A DNA stretch of 64,000 nucleotides from Chaunax sp. Z400. Lineage: Eukaryota; Chordata; Actinopteri; Lophiiformes; Chaunacidae. The stretch is from NCBI GenBank assembly GCA_037577475.1, contig CM075189.1, positions 18,825,839 to 18,889,838 on the forward strand, in the 5' to 3' direction. This document shows, in pieces, positions 1 to 14,599 of this stretch; the first letter of the stretch is position 1; each line of letters begins with the position of its first letter. Below the pieces are notes generated by a model. That model was given only the letters and a program-made list of their open reading frames with translations. It searched no databases and was not told where the DNA came from. The position numbers were made by a program, and so were the translations under genes.

Positions 1-2925
<2,925 letters not shown>

Positions 2926-2960
2926 TTTGTCCACAGTCTTTTCCCGACTATGGCGGCGGT

Positions 2961-2978
2961 CGAAGAGAGAGAAGGAAG
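2961..2978 (-). promoter_or_regulatory. Putative 5'TOP start of rpl39
   Basis: On the minus strand, CTTCCTTCTCTCTCTTC begins about 50 bases before the rpl39 ATG. A C followed by a pyrimidine run is the terminal oligopyrimidine signature of translation-machinery mRNAs, which gives growth-dependent (mTOR/LARP1) translation. A GCCGCCAT motif just downstream resembles a YY1 site, common near such start sites. The exact transcription start is inferred, not measured. Confidence 0.6.
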
Positions 2979-2985
2979 TGACGTT

Positions 2986-5002
2986 CCCTGCTATATGAGA
3001 TAAGCGTTCCCCAAACAGCGACACCACGTGGTCGTTTTTAATAAAGCATGATATATGACCTCTGAGGCTCGGGGATTCTAACTTGTTTGGCAATTTAAAT
3101 GCATTATACTGTACCGCACAAGTACATTTCAGAGGTATGTTTATTTTTTTCATGCTGCTTTATGTATCCTATATAATTGAGTGGGAAACGTTATACTGTT
3201 TACCCCACTACAGTATTTCTGACAGCTGTAATTTGTGATTAATTTGCAGATAAATACTTTGCACATAGAAATAAACATAAAAAGCTAATACAAAAGACAC
3301 ATTGCTGTTATAAGACTACAGAACAAGATTTAAAGTAGTAAGCCCAACCTCTACCAGCTTCAATAAATGCCTGCTTTTATACTCATGGATCAAATACTTT
3401 GGAAAGAGCCAAGTTTTAGGGTGAGTACTTTTACTTCTGACATTTTTGACACTGCAGTACTTTTACTGAAGTTTTCAATGAAGGAGATTTACTTGTAACG
3501 GAGTATTTTTACATCTTGGTATTACTACTACATTTAAGGGTCAGAGTTCTCCTTCCACCACTACCAGTAGCTAACCCCTTCTATTTCCCATGGAGATATT
3601 CGGATACCAAAAGTCTCAAATGAATGCCCTGAGAGGGGGATCCCAAAAGCCCAATGTTTACTATATGACAATTAGTTTTGGTTATTTTACTGATTGCAAT
3701 TTTTTTCAAAATTTATAGGGAATTGGTGCAACGTAAGTGCAATAGTAGCTAGAGGATGTTCTCTATTATAAGGTAATGGTGTTGACATGTCTTGTATAGG
3801 GACCCTATTTAGTGATAAAATACTGTAATACATATGTATTCCTAGTTAAGGTAATATAATCAGTAGGGCCCCGACAGCATGTCTAGGCCATTCTTGGACA
3901 AAAATTCAATTCTAGTTTCGACATTTAATTTGGCCTAACAAGTATGGTCAAATGTAAGAGGTGGAATAAACTGAAGTACTGTAGTGTTTCATAATCGCTC
4001 AGAAACCCTTAAACTTAAGAGGAAAAAATGAATAACACTAATACTTAAGAAGTTGGGGATTTTTTTATTTTAAGACTGAACAAAAGTTTCACCAAAGAGA
4101 AAAAAAAGACTTCTTTAATTTGCAGTCAATAGTGGCCACTGTATGTTAGCATCGCCATGTGTGATGTTTTCATGCTGTTTTTAATTTAGTCCATCACACA
4201 TTAATAATTAAGGAGAGTTTCAGAGAAAAGGACAAAGGCAACAGGTTGATAACTCTGAAGGCTGCAAGCAGGCATGGCTGTCACATGGCAGTCTAGTCAG
4301 AAATGGCTATTTCTCCGCAGTCACTGTTTGAGTGTAAGACTAAAACACGAGATCACAAAAGGCGCAAGTCCTTCAGCATATGTTGTCCCTGCTAGAGTAC
4401 AAATATTTTATGGTTACAGACCATGACAAATTTTAATAGAAGTTGTGGACATACATTTGCAGGGTCTGACATGGTCTGATAACCCATGGCCAGTAAAGGT
4501 TTATGCAGGTCAAGCTAATTGTTACATCAGATTGTCTAGCTCCCCAGGCATTGTAAGATATACACACCAAATTGTAAAGGGTAATGTTACAATGGAAATC
4601 TTGTCCAAATGAATGTCGAAACTATTTCAATTAGCCTGCCATGGTTGACATACCGAGTAATGTATGCATTGTGTACAACGGTTTACATCAGGGAAGCAAT
4701 ACTGACATAAGGTCACTTTGAGTTCAAGTGGTTCAAGAAAGCTTTGGCTTCATTTAATATGCCCAACCTCCAAACTCTTATCAAAAATATTAATGTTAGC
4801 TTTCCTAACAAGTAAATTAAAGAGGGTCAGATTCAGGCACAAAGAGGCTCCAAAGTCACCTATCTGCCTCTGAGAATGGGGGAGCTGGATGCAACCCTAC
4901 ATGAATTGCAGTGCACCTGTGGCACCACATCACTGCTCTGAGTAACACAGACCCTCCTCCCTTCTCTTCAACAAACTTAAAATGTCATAAGTAGAAATCA
5001 GC
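2986..5002. other. upf3b 3'UTR and spacer to rpl39
   Basis: No coding potential was recognised. The part next to 5002 should be the upf3b 3'UTR, which is transcribed leftwards. A minus-strand AATAAA (TTTATT at 4064-4069) is a candidate poly(A) signal and would give a 3'UTR of about 0.95 kb. The remainder, toward 2986, is the spacer upstream of rpl39. Confidence 0.45.
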
Positions 5003-7640
5003 TCAATCGTCTTCTTTGTCAGCCACTTTCTGAGTCTCGGTATCTGGCTTCCTGGGGGCAGAGTTAGATTCGACCCCAGCTCCTCCTCCTCCTCCTCCTC
5101 CTCCTCCTCCTCCTCCTCCTCCTCCTCCTCCTCCCGTAGTACGATTGCGGCTCCTGGCCCCTGGCTGATAGAGCTGAATAGCAGGTCGGTCCTGATGCAG
5201 AGAAACAACACTCTTAAGAATACCGAAAAACACTTAAAAGAAATGACTTGATGATCTGAAAGGCTAGAGTCAGTACCTTATTTCGCAGTCGCTCTCTTTT
5301 ACTGCTCTCCTCTTTCTTGTTGTCTTTAGCAGGTTTCCCTGGCCTCTCTAAGTGAGAGGAGTCCCCAGTGTTTTCACCCTTTTTCTTCTCTAAGGCACGC
5401 TCTTTTTCATTTTTAGCCTCCTCCTCCTGCTTCCTGTATGAATTCTCTCCATCCTGCCGTTCCCTCCTTCTCCGCCGATCTTCATCCTGTCGCCTGATGC
5501 GCTCCCTCTCTCTCTGCCGCCGCTCCTTCTCCCGCTCTCGGTCACGCTCTCTGTCACGATCTCTGTCGTGATCTGTGTCGCGCTCCCTGAAATCCTTCCG
5601 TCCGTGTTCATCCATTCTTTATATTAAACATAAATCCTGTTTGAGTATTATGTTCAAAGTGAGCAATTATGAAAGAAAATAAATCAATGAACTCACTTCC
5701 TTCCTCGATCTTCCTTATTTTCAATGTTGTGACGCCTCTTATGCTCAGCACCCCCCATGGATCTGTCCTCTTTATTTGGCCTCTCTGGTTTCTTGGCCTT
5801 TTCCTTGGGCTTCCCAGAATCCGCATCTTCTCCTCTGTCTGGCTTCTTCAGGAGCTACACAGTAGAAAAAAAGACAAAATCATAATGAGATATTGGAAAT
5901 TTCACACTACTTCAAAATGGTTGAATCAAGTGAAGCACACACCTTAATCTTTGGTTCTTCTTTAACTTGGTCCTGGTCTTTCTCCAGTGGTTTCTCAAGT
6001 CTCTTCATCTTCTCAGCCTCTTTGCGCTTCCTCCTGTCTTCTTCCCTCCACTTTCGACGCTCCTCATCACGCTGACGTTTGCGCTCAAGCTCTCTTCTTC
6101 TTCTCTCTTCTTTCTTTTCCTCTCTGATTCTCTGTACAGCATTAAAACAGGAAATGAGTCCCACCATAACCCTGCAACTTCACATCAGTCACTACAACAC
6201 CACACTGTTGTGCCACAGTACTTATTTACCTGTTTATTCTTCAGGAAGTCCAGCAGAGGAGTAGTCTTTTTAGCTTGAAGGGGGAAAAAGTATGTTAAAT
6301 TTGTAACTCCAGCATGAAGTCAGTTTTAAAATATATACACTTATGTTTCAAGTGCACTTTTTGATTTAACAGGCCTGTTCACCAACCTACAAGTTCCTTT
6401 GATTTTGCCTCAAGCTCTTCCAGTAAGGTCTCAGGTGTTGATGCTAACTTTTCTTCATCTCCATTGTAACATTCCAGGAACTTCTTGTATTCAGGATCTA
6501 AAAGAAAATATGCAACATACAAAAACATGTAGCTACTGATGTTAAGACTGATTCTCTGTAGCTTTACATGCTACATGTTTTTAAACTAACCTTGATTAAA
6601 GTAGGGTATTTTTAGGCAAGACAGAACATTAACTTTTGTCCTTTGACATAAAATTTACTAAGACAACCACTGGCAATTTCAGAGGCAAGCAAATATGTTC
6701 ATCAAATGTTTGTAGTTTGTTGCATGGTATGCATGTTAGGAAAAAAGTGACTAAACAATCATCAAATGATACTTCTCTAGAATATAGACACATAACCTAT
6801 ACCAGTAAATATTTTTACCTTCAATGATTGTTCCACATTTTGCGTCCTTTTTCTTATTTCTTTTCTTGGAAGTCTTTTGAAAAGGTGCAAACTCCACTAC
6901 AGCAGGATATTCTTGTCCTGTTTAAAAACAAAATGTGGACAAGCACAGAGCTTCAGTTCACATCTGAAAAAAAAAATCATTGTTTGTGTATTTTTGCCTT
7001 AAATCTATTCTCCTCATACCTCTGTTGTCAATGAACACATATCCATCAAATCGGTCTCTGAAGAGAACTATGTCCTCTTGATTTTTGAAATTTATGTAAG
7101 CCCTTGCGAAGAGGTGAGGGTAGAGACTGAATGGACAGAATACACATGTCAGTTTAAACGAAATCATTGGAAGTATATATTAAATGATAAAACGTCTTCA
7201 TATCGATTCACCTCGTGTCGTTGGAGAAAAACTCCAAGTAATCCATCTCTGGAAGAGGTTGTAACTGTTCCTCCAGTTCGTCCTTCGTCAGACTTGGTGG
7301 TAGTCTTCTGATCACAATCTAAAATAATTAAAAACGATTGTTGACAGTTTGACATAGTTTTGCGGAGCGAACAATAAGACTGAGGAAAAGGCAATGGTTG
7401 CCTAATGGCAACACAAAGTTGGGGTTAACATGTGACAGTTTATCTGGCTTCAACTTACTAAATCTATTTTATGAAACTTAGGATCAACGACTCAGAATAA
7501 CTGTAGCTAACATAGCTAGCAAGTTCTACCTTTGTCATGGCCTCTTTCTTTTCTTTGGGCTTCTCCGTCTTTTCTGCATCTTCATACTTTATTTCCACTT
7601 TTTTCTCCTTCGGTCGGGTGTTTTCCTTGTCTTCCTTCAT
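5003..7640 (-). CDS. upf3b: Regulator of nonsense transcripts 3B (UPF3B), complete
   Basis: UPF3B is a nonsense-mediated decay factor that shuttles with mRNPs and bridges UPF2 to the exon junction complex. Ten exons join in phase: 7530-7640, 7212-7318, 7020-7126, 6819-6917, 6387-6497, 6230-6273, 5943-6131, 5697-5854, 5277-5616 and 5003-5191. They give 484 residues; the human protein has 483. Residues about 38-135 form the RRM-like UPF2-binding domain, starting IVIRRLPPS. Residues about 190-415 are a long Arg/Glu/Lys-rich coiled region. The EJC-binding motif DRPAIQLYQPGARSRNR starts at residue 423. Directly after it come 18 glycines encoded by a GGA repeat, then an acidic tail ending DKEDD. 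The start is the only ATG that leads into the RRM exon. The exon 5 donor GTAG|GTTGGT was chosen over an earlier GT because it restores the conserved ELVAKKTT phase. Confidence 0.95.
5081..5134 (-). repeat. (GGA)18 trinucleotide repeat inside upf3b coding sequence
   Basis: On the plus strand there are 18 uninterrupted TCC units. In the frame fixed by the exon 9-10 junction they read as GGA codons and give polyglycine. The other two frames would give polyglutamate or polyarginine, but those do not join to exon 9. The repeat is perfect, so its length may vary between individuals or be mis-sized by short reads. Confidence 0.93.
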
Positions 7641-8428
7641 AGCTGATCAGCTACTTTGTTCCACAGTTGAATTTCATCCCACCTCACTGACTTGTTTACT
7701 TTTTTTTAGCGGCTGGCTAGGCGCAAACGAACTAATGCTACTAGCTACCAGCCTCCTCTGTGATGGTTTGGCATGCAGTTTAGCGTTACCGCGAGAGAGG
7801 GCGCTGTGGGTGAGGAAAAGCGTGCGCCGTAAATTATAAATTATAATTGATTTATCTTGTTTTGTCCACTTGATTTTGTTTTCATTTTGTCAACTTTATG
7901 ATAAACAATATTTTCCATCTTTCGCTCCATTACAAATTAGGACTTTGAAATCGAAAAAAAAGAACTTCCTTTTTTAGGTATATTTCAAAATAAAAGCTTA
8001 AAAGTTACGTTTAATATTTTAAGGTTGTTTTGGACATGGGTAACAAAATACATTAATATCAAATAGCAATCAAATGTTTTATTTGCCGCTGAGTAAATAT
8101 ATTATCTGTGCAGTCTGAAAAGTAATTCGTTATTTAACTGTGGAAGTAATATTTAATCAAACAGATCTCAAATCTAGCACCATAAATAATAGCAAAGGTT
8201 TATCAGCCTAATAATCTGATGTTTGAAAAATGAGGGCTCTCTACGGCACTTTTCTTTTGAAAAACTCTTGCAGGAAATATTATTCTTGTTCCGCTTTCGG
8301 AACATAGGTCGACAGGAGGTCGCCATCTTGTTAGCTTGTTAGCAAAATAAACTGTTAGGGGTGTTCTTAGGGCAACTTGGTTACCATCACCATTGCTCTT
8401 TGTCTCTTGACAGGTAAAGGCTATAACA
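7641..8428. promoter_or_regulatory. Divergent upf3b / ndufa1 promoter interval
   Basis: The 788 bases lie between the upf3b and ndufa1 start codons, which point away from each other. At 8321-8330 the sequence CGCCATCTTG matches a YY1 site (CAAGATGGCG on the other strand), common just downstream of start sites of nuclear genes for mitochondrial proteins. No protein-coding exon was recognised. Confidence 0.5.
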
Positions 8429-10448
8429 ATGTGGTATGAAATTTTGCCCGGTTTCGCCGTAATGACCGTGTGTCTGATCATTCCTGGCGTCGCCACTGCA
8501 CAGATCCACAAGTTCACCAACGCACGAAAGGTGAGGAGAATGCTAAAATCGAATGTGGCGATGACCATGTCAACAATCAAGTTTAACTCCAAGCTAGTTC
8601 AATTTTGTACTGTAAATTATATTATTAAAGTATCTCGTTTACCCTGTAGGAAAAGAGAATCGCTCGGGCTCCTTGGCAATGGTATTTGATGGAGAGAGAC
8701 AAGCGAGTGTCAGGGACAGGACAGTACTTTGACTCCAAGGTGAGCGTCCATAATTTAATCGTAGTAAAACACATCTTAAGAGAACTTGTATAGTTTTTAT
8801 ACAGGTATTGAAGAAAGCGTTTATTTTCCTTTTATGTTTGATACATTTTCCTTTTCCCTTAACCCTACCATCTGAAGTCTATTCTATTTAGAACATTTAC
8901 AGACTTTCTGGCAAATTACCAACAAATTCAGCGATGTAAACAACCTCCTGGATGGAGGTAAACGTTTAATATTTGTTTTAAGTTCACAAAAATCTTTTGG
9001 TGCCTGCCTGTCTGTACTCTAAGGCTATGTACACTGCAGGCAAAAGAGGCCCAAAAACTGATCTGCTCATATGTGACTCAGATGTGGGTTGTTTTTTTCA
9101 GTTTAGTGTGAACAGCACAAATCACATCGAATCTGATCTTTTCAATTCTGATTTGGACCACTTTCATATGTGGTACTGAATAAGATGCATGTCCGATTCC
9201 TGCTGATGTGACAGCAGCGTGGACAGATAAGTTTTCATGTGACTTTTCCCACTGAGCACGATCACACCAATGTTTATTTCAGTAATAGACAACGTCAAAC
9301 ATGGAGCATCACAGTGACGACAAATGGAAGACATGAGGTTGTAAATTTGATAGATAAATGGAAAATGCCTCAATCGATTGAACCTTGATCGTTGGTGCTT
9401 TCTCGACCATCACCACACTAGTATTACTACCTGACACAATGCAGGAATGAACTACATCACTATTTTATTAAATGTGAAAATTAACTTATATCCAGTGACA
9501 TTTTACGTTGTTCAGTGTGAACGTAGTCTAATAAAGACACGAGGGGAGATGCAAGGACGGATTTTTATATAAAGGGAGACGTAGTTAACTTTCAGATTTC
9601 ATTTCAAGCGATGTTAGTTTGTAATGATGGCAGCAACAGAGCAGGATCATCTTGTAGATAGGGTTAGGATATCAAATTTGATTGATTCTGATTCTGTTTA
9701 TCAGTTCCCTGTTGCAATTCCAAAATTGTAAAAAAAAGAAAAGAAAAAAAGAGATAAAATTGTTCCTACATAACAAAAATGTATTAATTTATTATTACTA
9801 TCTATTTATTCTTTTATAACTTTACTGAACATTCACTAAGTGAATCTAGAGCAGCTAATTAAGCTAACTGCTAGTAGTTTTGGAGAGACATTTTTTTTAG
9901 CATTCTGGTGACAAACACAAGTCTTAAGTTGTCTTACATCTTACTGTGATGTTCAGGACATCACACACTATCCCTACTATCAACAAATAAACACCTCGTC
10001 CAGAGATAATTTGTAAAGGCATTTCAAGAAGAAAATTATGCTTGAGGAAACACCAAAGGAAAATACAATGCTGGCGAAGAGACACAATTAAATTGTAGTG
10101 TGACTGTAGTGTGAATAGTCAGATCAGACTTAGTGTGGGGTTGTTTTGGTTTTTTTTTTTTTTAAGGTAGTCCTATATACCTACCTTGGCAGTGGCTCAA
10201 ATAAAAGGTTCCTTGATTTGTCCCTTTATCCTTATGTCCCTTTATTCTCTCTGGGCCCATGCATGTCATCCTTCTACCAAGTTTCATAAAAACCCATCGA
10301 GTAGTTTTTGCTTAATCCTGTTTACAAAGAGACAAGCAAACCAACCAATGGACATGGGTGAAAACATAACCTCCTTGTTGAAGGTAAATTAGCTCTAATT
10401 CTTATCATCTTTTCTTTTTGCCTACAGGGACTAGAGAATATCCACTGA
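8429..10448 (+). CDS. ndufa1: NADH dehydrogenase 1 alpha subcomplex subunit 1 (MWFE)
   Basis: NDUFA1 is an accessory subunit of mitochondrial complex I, anchored in the inner membrane and needed for assembly. Three exons (8429-8530, 8650-8739, 10428-10448) join in phase to 70 residues, the same length as in mammals. The N-terminus MWYEILPGFAVM and residues about 5-24 form the single hydrophobic helix, which also acts as the import signal. The second exon carries the basic matrix/intermembrane segment with APWQWYLMERDKR. The last exon adds GLENIH and the stop. Donors GTGAGG and GTGAGC and acceptors TAG and CAG are ordinary. Intron 2 (1.7 kb) is full of interspersed repeats. An ATTAAA at 10561-10566 is the likely poly(A) signal. 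Human NDUFA1 likewise sits next to UPF3B. Confidence 0.96.
9022..9531 (+). mobile_element. Non-autonomous DNA-transposon-like repeat, copy 1
   Basis: The block starts GGCTATGTACACTG and ends with the near-inverse CAGTGTGAACGTAG, giving imperfect terminal inverted repeats. TCTAA flanks both sides and could be a target duplication. It shares long stretches (AATTCTGATTTGG, GATTCCTG-TGATGTGAC, GCATCACTATTTTATT-like) with 29720-30120, and its left part matches 25483-25560 in reverse. There is no transposase reading frame. The superfamily is uncertain. Confidence 0.6.
10186..10392 (+). repeat. LINE-tail-like interspersed repeat
   Basis: Contains ACCAAGTTTCATAAAA, GAGTAGTTTTTGCTTAATCC, then ATGGGTGAAAACATAACC and a CTCC end. 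This is recognisable as a very common fish repeat terminus, which I recall as RTE/L2-like. A second fragment with the same end lies at 62006-62072. No coding capacity. The family name is from memory and unverified. Confidence 0.55.
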
Positions 10449-10566
10449 TGACCAACAATATGAAGACCCAGATGAGGAGAAAGTTCTTTGTTGTACATCA
10501 AAATACTATATTTAACATTCAGCTGTTTGTTTTTTCAGTCCTGTGAGGCAGTTGTTATCAATTAAA

Positions 10567-11474
10567 CTGTTCCAAACTGGAAATCTTTGAAGGCTTCTTG
10601 TCTTATATTTTGAATTTCAAAAGCAATAGACTAGAAGTTGGTGCTCCGTTCAAATGAATGTCCTATCTCCTGGTTTGAAGGCTGAATTACAGCCAATTGA
10701 AAAAAACTCTACAACAAAATTCAATTACTATTAGGTTAGTTAATTTATCAGTTAGTTCCATCCATCCATTTCATATAAACTCGTTTACAGTGACATGGGA
10801 CGCTGGAGCCTATCCCAGCTGACACAACCTGGACACGTCTCCAGCTCATCACAGGGCCGTCACATGGAGAGACAAACAATTCATGCTCACATTCACTCAC
10901 ACCTATGGACACAGAATGATATCTGGAGATTTTGTCAGTCCATGAGGATTATGGTTGTAATCAATGCTGAGGGGTACAAAGTAATTACTGATGGTGCAAA
11001 ATGTTGTAAACTCTAGTTATGTCACCTGAGAAATTTATGAAGCTTTCATTTTTGGTGTTTTTGTTTTGCCTCTGTTTTTGTTACTGATTTAATTAAGATA
11101 CTTATAAAGGTTAATGACTCTTGTTTTTATATTATGCAAACTACCCAAGAAAATTTGTGTAAACAGTGATGAAATGTTTAATCCCCAGTGTACATAAGTA
11201 AAAAAACAACAAAAAAACAGGAAACAACCTTTGATGATCATTCACAAAATATGAATTGTGTAAAGATAACTGTTATAAAAACATTTACAGATGATCAGAT
11301 TATTTGAAAAATGCACAAAAGCAAATTAAGGTTTTGAAAAATTTAAACGAGAGACTAGTTCCAGGAAGTAAACTGGATGGAGACCATAATACAATCGAGT
11401 ACTAGTAAGACTCATTTTCACACATTCTTTACAAATAAATCCTCCACACTGTACATTCCTTTAAAACCGAGTGT
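10567..11474. other. Convergent ndufa1-nkap spacer
   Basis: Apart from the repeat at 10751-10915, this AT-rich stretch shows no coding or RNA feature I can support. It separates the 3' ends of two converging genes. Confidence 0.5.
10751..10915 (+). repeat. Fish interspersed repeat (GGAGCCTATCCCAGCT type)
   Basis: Contains CCATCCATTT, CTGGAGCCTATCCCAGCTG, CACAGGGC and CATTCACTCACACCTATGG, the order of a widely dispersed fish retroelement tail. A second copy in the same orientation lies at 29573-29712. It sits downstream of ndufa1, partly in the spacer to nkap. Confidence 0.55.
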
Positions 11475-11480
11475 TTTATT
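11475..11480 (-). terminator. nkap poly(A) signal (AATAAA)
   Basis: TTTATT on the plus strand is AATAAA for the leftward nkap transcript. It lies 70 bases past the stop codon. Confidence 0.7.
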
Positions 11481-11549
11481 CTCCTCAAAACTTAACAGAC
11501 AAAAAAATAAAGATCTCCAATAAAAGGGAAAGTTGAGTGAATGTGACGA

Positions 11550-14500
11550 TCACTTCTCCTCTTTGCCTTTGGTCTTCCTGTACACCATCTCCCTGAAACT
11601 TGACAGGATTTTGCTCTCTCTCTTTCTCCTCTCCTCCTGGTTGAAGGACGCCAAAGCTCTCTTCTCATCTGCACTGTAGATTTGATTCTCTTTTCTCAGA
11701 CGCACGGCTTCCATTCGCCGATGTCTGCAGGGTTTAATTTGAAATTTGTCAGTAATGACAAGATTGGCATCTCTTAAGGAAACTTATTTAGAAATGTTGT
11801 ATGTATTTTAAGTAATTATACACTAAAAAAGAATTTTGCTGGTGCAGTAAATTTGTTACACATTACTCAAAGGAACAGTATTCACTGCACCATACTAACC
11901 TCTGAAACATCCCAGATTATTGAATTACTGCAATACAAATTGTACAATGGAGTTTATAGTCCCACTTGTTGGTATCATGTACCTGCTGCCGCTCATGACG
12001 TAGCCTGACTTCTCAAAGTTGGCGATCTCGTCACTGGTTAGACCAATTTCACCTCTTCGAGGGATGCGTTTTCCTGCTTTGACATACTCTGCCATTGCAG
12101 CACCTTCACCTGGCAGCAGAGCGTGACCAAAACTAGAAGAAGAAAAAAGATTTGAATAAGATTTAGGTTTTAGTTTTCTAAAACAAAAGATATTTACTGT
12201 AAATACACATTCTGGGAATGTGTTTGTCTTCTCTTAGCAGGATAAAGACCTGTTCATACCAGTGCTGGAAATGTTATAAAACCAAATTATACAGCTGAAA
12301 CTACTGATTATTTTCAATATGGATTATTTTGCAGATTATTTTGTAGACTAAATTTTTGGCTTGCAACATATCAGAAATTGTGAAAAAATAGATGCCATAA
12401 GTTCCCAAAGTCCAAACTTTTCATATAAGTTAAGAAAAACAGCATATATTCACATTTTAGAAGCTACTACCACTGAATCTATAAGCTCTGTTGGCATGTG
12501 AGGCTTGTCTGTGAGGCTGCACAGCAGTACTTTGAGATAAATTATTCCTAGGACTAGATGATTCAATCCCTTGGTAGTTACACTATCGTGATGGCATCTT
12601 GGCTTGTGGGAGACTTGTGGGTGACGGTGGAGCTGGTTGTGTAGGGGGAGACGACTGATGGATGAGGGCCTGGTTGTAGTTGGTTACTTCATCTGGATTC
12701 ATTGAGGAACATTGCTAACATGCTAACATTGCTCGCATCAAGTAAACTTACTCTAAAGGTCTGTCATCCTGGGACATGTGTGTGAGTGGAGCTTCGGGAC
12801 CGACCATGTGTTCATCCATGCAGGTTTTCTCCACCCACATCACCCCACTGGGATCCTCCTCCTCTTCCCCCTCCTCCGACTCTTCACTGCTTGAGTTACT
12901 GGACTCCTTGTGGTTCTTTTTGGCCTTCTTCTTCTTGGACTTCTTAGATCTGTTAGGAAATGTGATGTTTGGTTGATCAAAGTGTCCCTTTCTATGTGAA
13001 TGACGCTTGCTTTTATAGCTGTATATTAGCACTTACTTCTTCCTCTTCTTTTTCTTCTTCTTCTTTGTTTCTTCTTCTGAAAGACAAAACATGACAGTTC
13101 AGCTGAAAAAAAGTCAAAGACTTTCTTGTGCTCTCTTAAATGAATGTAATTATAACTGTCTTACCATCTGAATCTGGTTCTAGCTCACTGTTCTCTGCAT
13201 GCTTTTTGTTCTTTCTCTTTTTAGATTTCTTCTTCTTTTTCTTCTTCTTCTCTTCTGAGAATGACAGACAGGGTGACCTCAAACACTTCAAACACCATAT
13301 AATATCACTGGAATGTCTTCATGAATAAACAAACATACCTTCTGAACTTGATTCTGAGCTGCTGTTTTTCTCATCTTCCACTGGTGTGAATTCATCGGAG
13401 CTGGTGGAGACAAAAGAAAGACATTCATGCTTTCTGCATTCGTGCATAAAAAAGTAATTTATCTATATGTTAAGGTACTGGAGAAAAAAATGTCAGATTC
13501 CTGTCATACAAAACACGATGGAGGAGAAACTCCTAACTCACTCTGGTTCTTTCACTCTTGGTGAATATCCCCAAACTTCAGGACAGCCTAATTCACCGAT
13601 CCTCTCCCTTTCTTGAAGACGCCTGTAGGAGGAAGACAGTTGCTGCAGTCTCAAACACAACTGGCTATGATGCTGAATCACAGCTACTGAAAGAGGAAAG
13701 TTACTTGATTCCAACTGTGACACTCGTCAAATGGAGTTAAATGGGCCCTAAACAGTAAAAGGACACTGTTGAGAACATCACATCATTGGGTTGTGGAAAC
13801 TCATCAGCATTGATATTGTTTACATGTTTTTGTTGTTTATTGTTTCAGCCCATCACTTTTACAGTTGTATAGCCCAGTGACTTCTGTGTCCTTTGAAGGA
13901 CTCTGTCAGATGTAAGAAATTTATTTCAATACTTTTGGATAGTAACATATTGCTGCAAACCATTTCAATATGCTGTCTCCTAAACAATTACAGAGTATAA
14001 GGAAAAAAAATTAAAGTATGTTTTTTAGCATTTCTCAGTAACTGAATGAATTTATTCTTGCATGATTAATATTTTCTAAAATGAATAGAGTTGGACTGAT
14101 TATAAGTACGAAGCAATGGGGTAATCGATGTTTTATGTCTCTTGATCTATTTGTTACCTGGCAATAAAAGCCTCTTGTCTCTGTCGCTGAGCATCGTCCC
14201 TCTGCTGCTCGTAGTAGTAGTCATCTCTGAAGCTTCCGTGCTTCCCTGAAGCGTCGTAACGATTGTGACTATTGTTGGTGTTGTTGTGACGTTCTCTGGA
14301 CCTGGACCGGGATCTAGACCGGCTACGGCGGGGACTTCCTATGCGAATACGTCTGAGATTTCTCGCCTCACGGAATCGGCACTCCCGTTCCTCGCGTTCC
14401 CTCTCTCTGTTTCGTGGCTTCGGAAGTTTGGGCCCGAAGCTATCCGGAGATAGGCTCCGTTCGCGGCTGTCGTTCCGGTTGCGACTGCGGGAACGAGTCC

Positions 14501-14555
14501 TGGGTCTCCGGGGTCGGGGACTCGGAGATTCCCCGCCGCTATCTGACAGAGGCAT
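11550..14555 (-). CDS. nkap: NF-kappa-B-activating protein (NKAP), complete
   Basis: NKAP is a nuclear SR-related protein that acts in splicing and in transcriptional repression (Notch/HDAC3 in mammals). Eight exons join in phase: 14158-14555, 13542-13622, 13339-13400, 13165-13254, 13037-13076, 12752-12949, 11983-12132 and 11550-11724. They give 397 residues; human NKAP has 415. Residues 1-133 are an Arg/Ser-rich domain with many RS and RE dipeptides. A conserved segment ERERIGELGCPEVWG follows. Exons 3-6 hold Ser/Glu patches alternating with polylysine runs. Residues about 275-397 are the conserved C-terminal SynMuv-product domain (GPEAPLTHMSQDDRPLE, RIPRRGEIGLTSDEI, MSGSRHRRMEAVR). The true ATG is at 14553-14555 with G at -3; the reading frame is open further upstream but has no other ATG before a GTG. 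Confidence 0.95.
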
Positions 14556-14599
14556 ACCTAATGACTTCTTTAGAATCACACCGAAATCATAGGATACAC

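Noticed and set aside
4930..5211. 93-residue frame with a polyglutamate run over the GGA repeat
   Set aside because: It does not join in phase to upf3b exon 9. The polyglycine frame continues the conserved YQPGARSRNR motif and ends at a natural stop.
5368..6278. Several plus-strand Ser/Phe/Leu-rich frames opposite upf3b
   Set aside because: Complement of Arg/Glu-rich coding exons; no splice signals or homology of their own.
6388..6390. Earlier GT donor (CTT|GTAGGT) for upf3b exon 5
   Set aside because: It would put the next exon out of frame. The donor four bases on restores the conserved VAKKTT.
7641..8428. RNF113A between upf3b and ndufa1
   Set aside because: In human a single-exon RNF113A lies here. 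No RING or CCCH zinc-finger frame is present in this interval.
10186..10392. 68-residue open frame in ndufa1 intron 2
   Set aside because: Lies entirely in a dispersed LINE-tail-like repeat; not a gene.
14556..14579. Eight-codon upstream extension of nkap
   Set aside because: It starts with GTG, not ATG. The first in-frame ATG at 14555 has an acceptable context.
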